DNA of 64,000 nucleotides. Source: Rotaria sordida (taxonomy: Eukaryota > Rotifera > Eurotatoria > Philodinida > Philodinidae). The stretch is from positions 1-64,000 of the forward strand of contig CAJNOL010001432.1 of NCBI GenBank assembly GCA_905250125.1. The letters run 5' to 3'. The translations under genes and the position numbers were made by a program. Under the pieces are notes generated by a model, which searched no databases, was not told the origin of the DNA, and worked only from the letters and a program-made list of their open reading frames with translations. Positions 59,501-64,000 of the stretch are shown in pieces (the first letter of the stretch is position 1; each line of letters starts with the position of its first letter).

Positions 59501-59806
59501 CAAGCCAGAAACAGTATTGATCAATTACAATATCTGTTTTACAAATGTGTAATTAGTGTTTTGACTGTTCTTTTTATGGTTAGATTGTATCTATGATTAA
59601 CTGTAGATGATTCAAAATCAATTAATATATAATGTTAGACAATCAAAATGATGCATAAAAACATGTTTGTAATAAAAGAATAGCATATATGTTTTTGCGC
59701 ATGATAACATAAAATACTTAACAACCGATTTTAAATGTGTCATGAGAGAACGTTTTCAACTGATCAATCATTTTCTCATGAAAAAGCTATTGGATTATAA
59801 GTTATC
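56537..59806. other. Upstream region of DLGAP, no further gene seen
   Basis: It contains A/T tracts and microsatellites: a CTT-rich pyrimidine run at about 57350-57385 and (ATCA)n at 58601-58630. Untranslated DLGAP exons could lie here (for example near 57960, where the minus strand reads AAGTAAGTATG, a good donor). I see no coding exon. Confidence 0.45.
58601..58630. repeat. (ATCA)n microsatellite
   Basis: Seven or more uninterrupted ATCA units. Confidence 0.9.
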
Positions 59807-60166
59807 GACCAAGCTGATTCCAAATATAATCATGAGAAATCCCCTTAGGTCTTTATCTACCAATTGTCTAGACGAATAAAAATTTTTGCCAGAATCGTTT
59901 GTGATCTACTCAAATTATGGAGCATATCAAGTTGTCTATACAATAATAATCTTTTCTGTTTTCCAAAAATGAATTTTAAGTAAATGCAAAAAAAAAACGG
60001 TTTATAACAGTGAAAGTTGCTATTTTCCATGTTCTATAATTTAGATAGATGAAAAAAAAAGTTTTTGAACAAAAAGTTTGGTAGTCTGGAAAGCCGGCTT
60101 TCTATAAAATCGATATATAAAGACCTAAGAGAATTTCTTATGGTAATATTCGAAACCATCATGGTC
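59807..60166. repeat. Imperfect fold-back element G
   Basis: CCTTAGGTCTTTATCTACC on the left and GATATATAAAGACCTAAGAG on the right are reverse complements. The outer parts (GACCAAGCTGATTCC against the complement of CGAAACCATCATGGTC) also pair with mismatches. Total about 360 bp, no coding frame. Confidence 0.55.
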
Positions 60167-60229
60167 AATAATCTACAAATTGTTGATGTCCACGTCAGAA
60201 TTAAATAGGAATGGGTATAGACTCAATAA

Positions 60230-60658
60230 CTCGAGAACAGCAATAGTTAGTGGCCTGCAGTTTTCAGCGATCGAAAGAGGAGAACTTTGGACACTGTTTT
60301 GTCTAATACTATATAACATTAAATTACTTTACAACCTATCATCTTCGCAAAACAACTGAGTTTCATAGAATTTGATTGAATAGATATCTGAATTTTTTTG
60401 CTCAATATTGAGATATGCGAAGATAATCATATCGTGCTTTAAACTGTTGATCCGAAGTCTTTCTATCTGAAGCGTGTGTGGAAATTAAAACTACATCGAA
60501 ACGAAGCACTGTTTCTATGCATTTTTTTCCAATGTTTTGCGATCGTAATGGCTTCTAAAATAATTTTGTCTTATATTCTATAAGACAAGAAAATGTCTAG
60601 AATTTTCCTCTTTTGAGCGTTGAAAACCGTAGATCACTAGATATTGCCATCATCGAGA
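60230..60658. repeat. Imperfect fold-back element H
   Basis: The left arm (CTCGAGAACAGCAATAG, CTGCAGTTTTCAGCGATCGA, AAGAGGAGAA) is the mismatched reverse complement of the right arm (TTCCTCTTTTGAGCG, TTGAAAACCGTAGATCACTA, CATCGAGAG). Its core resembles the core of the 834-bp element at 44363, which suggests related families. Confidence 0.55.
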
Positions 60659-60735
60659 GTGAGGGCTAGAGTGTGAGCTGTGAGTGTGGGTCTTTTTTTC
60701 TGTCACACTCACATTCACGCATCTGACACTCATCC
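60656..60735. repeat. GT-rich/AC-rich fold-back motif, copy 4
   Basis: GAGTGTGAGCTGTGAGTGTG and GGTC, then a T run, then CACACTCACATTCACGC and GACACTCATCC. The polarity is the same as in copies 1-3. It abuts the right end of fold-back H. Confidence 0.55.
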
Positions 60736-62979
60736 CGAAAGACTAATTGCAAATTCGGATCCTCCGACGCCGATTTACTTTCGTCAATTTTTTATGAAAA
60801 ATCATTAGTTTCTCCAAAAAACTCATTTCTTCGTGAAGACCAGTGAAAACTGTCTTGGGCTGATAACTGACCTATCGTTATCGTCACCGTTGCATCCCTA
60901 CTCTTTACAGTTGTAGATCCGATTAAAACAAACCAACATTGTATTCAAGTGGATTCCTAATCAGAAAAATCACAGCTAGTTCTTTTTGTGAGAATAAACT
61001 CCATAAAACTATGATTTAAAAATCATTCGATGTCATTCTTATGTCTTATATCTCACTAGCTTTACGATATTTTATTCGGTTTCATTTAAATTTCCTGCTC
61101 TCTTAAAATAGTATTAACTATTGAACGTTGTTATGCTGGTTAATATTTGTGTAGATCATTAAGAAAGCGAAAACCAAAAAAAACGAATCGAAGTTTTTTA
61201 CTTTTGGCTGCATAGAAATAATTGTGTTTTTGAAAACAAGTAATAAATAGAATTGTCTCAATCATTTTCAATGTTAAATTGAACTTTTTAAAATACTTTT
61301 CGTCAACAACAGGTGTTTCAATTCATTTAGCTAGTTTTATTTTGTATGTGTATGCAGAAAATATGAAAAGTATACAGCAGTTATTGATCATGCGATGAAT
61401 GATGGTGTGATCATCTTCAATAGAGATCAGTTGAAATTCATAAAAACAATTGAATAATTTCGAAAAGATGTCATAAGAAAATGAATGATTCGCTCAATCT
61501 AATTGATAAAAAAAATGCAGTTTCTGTCAAATTTTATTTGTAGGTTAAAATCATATTACTCGAGTTATTTAAACATCAGATGAATTTCATTCTTTCATAA
61601 AAATACAGATTAGTCCAGTTCAATACAACTACGTAATACGCAGAATAAGATCGCTTCCTGTTTTCTTCATTCAAGTGTCACCATTACCTTGGTTATATGA
61701 TAGTCAATGACAAAATAAATATATAGAATTACATTGATATCTCATGTAATCCTTATAAGAACTATATATTGTAAGATAAAATCGCCATGTTTGCTCACAA
61801 ACTCAATCAAGGATATAGGACCCAAGTATTATTATGAAAATAATGAGCGTTTTTTTAACCAACAAACGAAATATTTCCATTAGCCCTTGTAAAAACAATA
61901 CTTTTGATCATCATATGTGTAAACATGTGCATTAGACAATACATATACTCTTTTCGATGGGATCTCTTATCGAATATTGACAGTAACGATCGAGAGAAGA
62001 CAAAGAAAAAATATTGATCTTGAACATTTCAAACATGATGTTTACTGATAATCTATTTAAATAGTAGTATGTTGTCAGCTCCTATACGACTCACACATTA
62101 TTAATAGGTTATGCACTTAGTTTATGATTTCGACTCAAAAGGTCCTGTGTTGTAATTTAGGTATCAAAATATTCTACATTTGATTTATAGTCAAATGATA
62201 CATTTTCCATTACCAGCAAGTTTCTGTAAATATGTATTTTAGATCGAAAGCGTTTTACTTGTGCTGCTTTCTGTGATTTTACCAAAGAAATGTTGACAGA
62301 ATGACAAGAACATGTTGAAGCCAGTAATGAGGATATAGTAATTATTCTTCTTTTTCAGTTCTCGAGTGTATTATGTAAAAATATTCTGGATTTATTTTTT
62401 GGTTCAAGATATTTTATAGATGTCGCTTGTGAGAAGTGCATCTGCTAATAAAAGCAAGAAAGAAACGTCTTTTAATCTCTCTGACAGTATATAATAGAAT
62501 TGAAAATAAAAGAAATGGATTTTTTAAGTCAACAAAGAAAATAAAATAATTAGAAACTCAATAAATATCTTTGAGTGATAAATAAGACTTCAAATATGCA
62601 GTCTTTAGGGTTATACGTTTGTGTACATTTCAAGCAGAACAATCAAAATGAAATAAACAAACAAGGTAGATCATTCAGAGAGAGAGAGAGAGAGCGAAAG
62701 GCCGTTGCTGTTTCTGATAGAAAGTATACAGGGTACCGTAAAAGTCACTTTACCGAAGAAAAATTGAATATCTCCATTATGGCTCGAACAAGCGGGCTGA
62801 TTTTTTCTATCAATGATAGAGGCGTGTTCAAGCTTTATATTCATACAGACATGCCTAGAGAGACCCTTTGTTAAATATCAATATTGACTTCAACTAGAAA
62901 ATGTTATTTTTTCACAGATAGGAATCAACAATATAGAAAATAAAAAGATTTGTATCGTGTGAAATACCAACATGGATTA

Positions 62980-63905
62980 CAGTCGGCGACAAAAGTTTAA
63001 GTGAAATTAGTTTTTTGGTATTTTTTTCACATTTCTTTTTGAATATATTTTTTTCATATTATGAGGTACAGATATGATTCAAATGGTGGAATAGATGGTA
63101 TGAGAAGCCAGCTAAATGATATACTATAGAATGAGACTCTGTGTGTCAATATAAGTTTTTCATAATTAAAACAATTTTTTCCTATGCAAAAAACAAATTT
63201 ATATGCCTTTTAGTATTTCACATTTCTTAACCAAGAGATTTGTCCTAAAATGAAAAACAACTATATGGATTAATAGAGCACTCTAAGCTCTATCAGTTAA
63301 TAAAAAAGATTTTTTCCTCGAGTCGATCTTCACCTCCAAAATTTGGCTTTAGTGAGAAGAGTCAGCAAGACAAAAGAGGTGTAAATACTCCTACTAGCTC
63401 CCTCTTATCACAATATTTTATACGCCATTAGAAAGAACATTCAAAACTAAACAAAAAATTTCTTTTTGAAGTTTGAATATCATTGACTTTTCATGATCAT
63501 GTCGTTGAAATAAAGTTTTGAGGCGTACATATTGCTTCTTGTTTTCTTTATTGTTTTGCTGTGAGAAATATTCTTACCCTCTTCACTAAAGCCAAATTTT
63601 GGAGGTGAAGATCGACTCGAGGAAAAAATCTTTTTTTATTAACTGATAGAGCTTAGAGTGCTCTATTAATCCATATAGTTGTTTTTCATTTTAGGACAAA
63701 TCTCTTGGTTAGGAAATGTGAAATACTAAAAGGCATGTAAATTTGTTTTTTTGTATAATAGTATATCATTTAGCTGGCCTCTCTTACCATCTATATCACC
63801 ATTTGAATCATATCTGTACCTCATAATATGAAGAAAATATATTCAAAAAGAAATGTGAAAAAAATACCAAAAAACTAATTTCACTTAAACTTCTGTCGCC
63901 GACTG
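62980..63905. mobile_element. TA-flanked fold-back transposon (Tc1/mariner-like MITE), 926 bp
   Basis: It starts TA-CAGTCGGCGACAAAAG and ends CTTCTGTCGCCGACTG-TA. The arms are nearly identical reverse complements over several hundred bases; landmarks are CTCGAGTCGATCTTCACCTC against GAGGTGAAGATCGACTCGAG and TAGAGCACTCTAAGCTC against GAGCTTAGAGTGCTCTA. The centre (about 63390-63565) is unique, and no transposase frame is present. CAGT ends with TA flanks point to the Tc1/mariner superfamily. A second, truncated copy is at 37859. Confidence 0.85.
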
Positions 63906-64000
63906 TATATTAGAACAGAAGGAAAAAAAATACGAAGAGAAAATATACATGAACATACGACACGTATTATTCGCAAGTTCATTGGATTGATTACATATTT

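Larger units (their letters stand above)
60167..62979. other. Non-coding right part of the window
   Basis: Apart from fold-back H and the fourth GT-rich motif, no exon is seen. A single TACAGGGTACCGTAAAAGTC at about 62728 resembles a transposon end, but I find no partner. Confidence 0.45.

Noticed and set aside
62575-62874. 99-codon + strand frame
   Set aside because: It runs through a GA microsatellite (an RERERER stretch) and a transposon-end-like sequence, with no protein character.
1-64000. CRISPR arrays, bacterial operons, rRNA and intact tRNA genes
   Set aside because: No regularly spaced identical repeats, no ribosome-binding-site-led gene strings, no rRNA-like blocks and no sequence folding as a complete tRNA were seen on either strand.

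Overview
The window is strongly AT-rich eukaryotic DNA with two 100-base assembly gaps (22450-22549, 38039-38138). Genes are split by canonical GT-AG introns, many only 50-70 bp long, and use the standard code. The gene set (FEM-1, Id-type HLH, GT10 fucosyltransferase, CBM14 protein, VDAC, MDH1B, an endostatin protein and a DLGAP/SAPAP scaffold) is animal. Short introns, AT-driven codon use, many fold-back elements and (TGTGGG)-like GT-rich motifs fit a bdelloid rotifer of the Rotaria/Adineta kind. That assignment is inference, not proof. All multi-exon models below were built by hand from splice signals, reading phase and protein similarity.

Layout. 1-10 kb: a possible exon at the left edge, then a FEM-1-like ankyrin gene (2684-5608, +), flanked on both sides by GT-rich fold-back motifs. 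10.2-10.7 kb: a two-exon Id/extramacrochaetae-like HLH gene (-). 10.7-19.5 kb: no gene seen, only A/T tracts and imperfect fold-back repeats. 19.5-22 kb: a GT10 alpha-1,3-fucosyltransferase (+). 23-27.3 kb: three compact genes: an unknown protein with a Cys/His tail (+), a secreted chitin-binding CBM14 protein (-) and an unknown 254-residue protein (-). 27.3-32 kb: gene-free, with a large fold-back and a complete 365-bp hAT-type MITE with an 8-bp target duplication. 32-36 kb: VDAC porin (-), divergent from MDH1B (+, 36.0-40.4 kb). MDH1B has both ends but no visible centre; that stretch instead holds a cut-off transposable element, a gap and minus-strand coding-like fragments. 40.9-42.6 kb: an N/Q/H-rich unknown protein (+). 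42.6-48.6 kb: a 13-exon endostatin/multiplexin gene (-) whose collagen helix is almost gone. 49-56.5 kb: a nine-exon DLGAP/SAPAP postsynaptic-scaffold gene (-). 56.5-64 kb: no gene seen; simple repeats, two imperfect fold-backs, a fourth GT-rich motif and a 926-bp TA-flanked fold-back transposon.

There is no operon-like logic; these are independent housekeeping, developmental, extracellular-matrix and neuronal genes. The most notable points are: the GT-rich fold-back family around FEM-1, the reduced multiplexin, the DLGAP gene with an apparent internal start exon and an atypical C-terminus, the apparently broken MDH1B locus, and the number of independent fold-back families.
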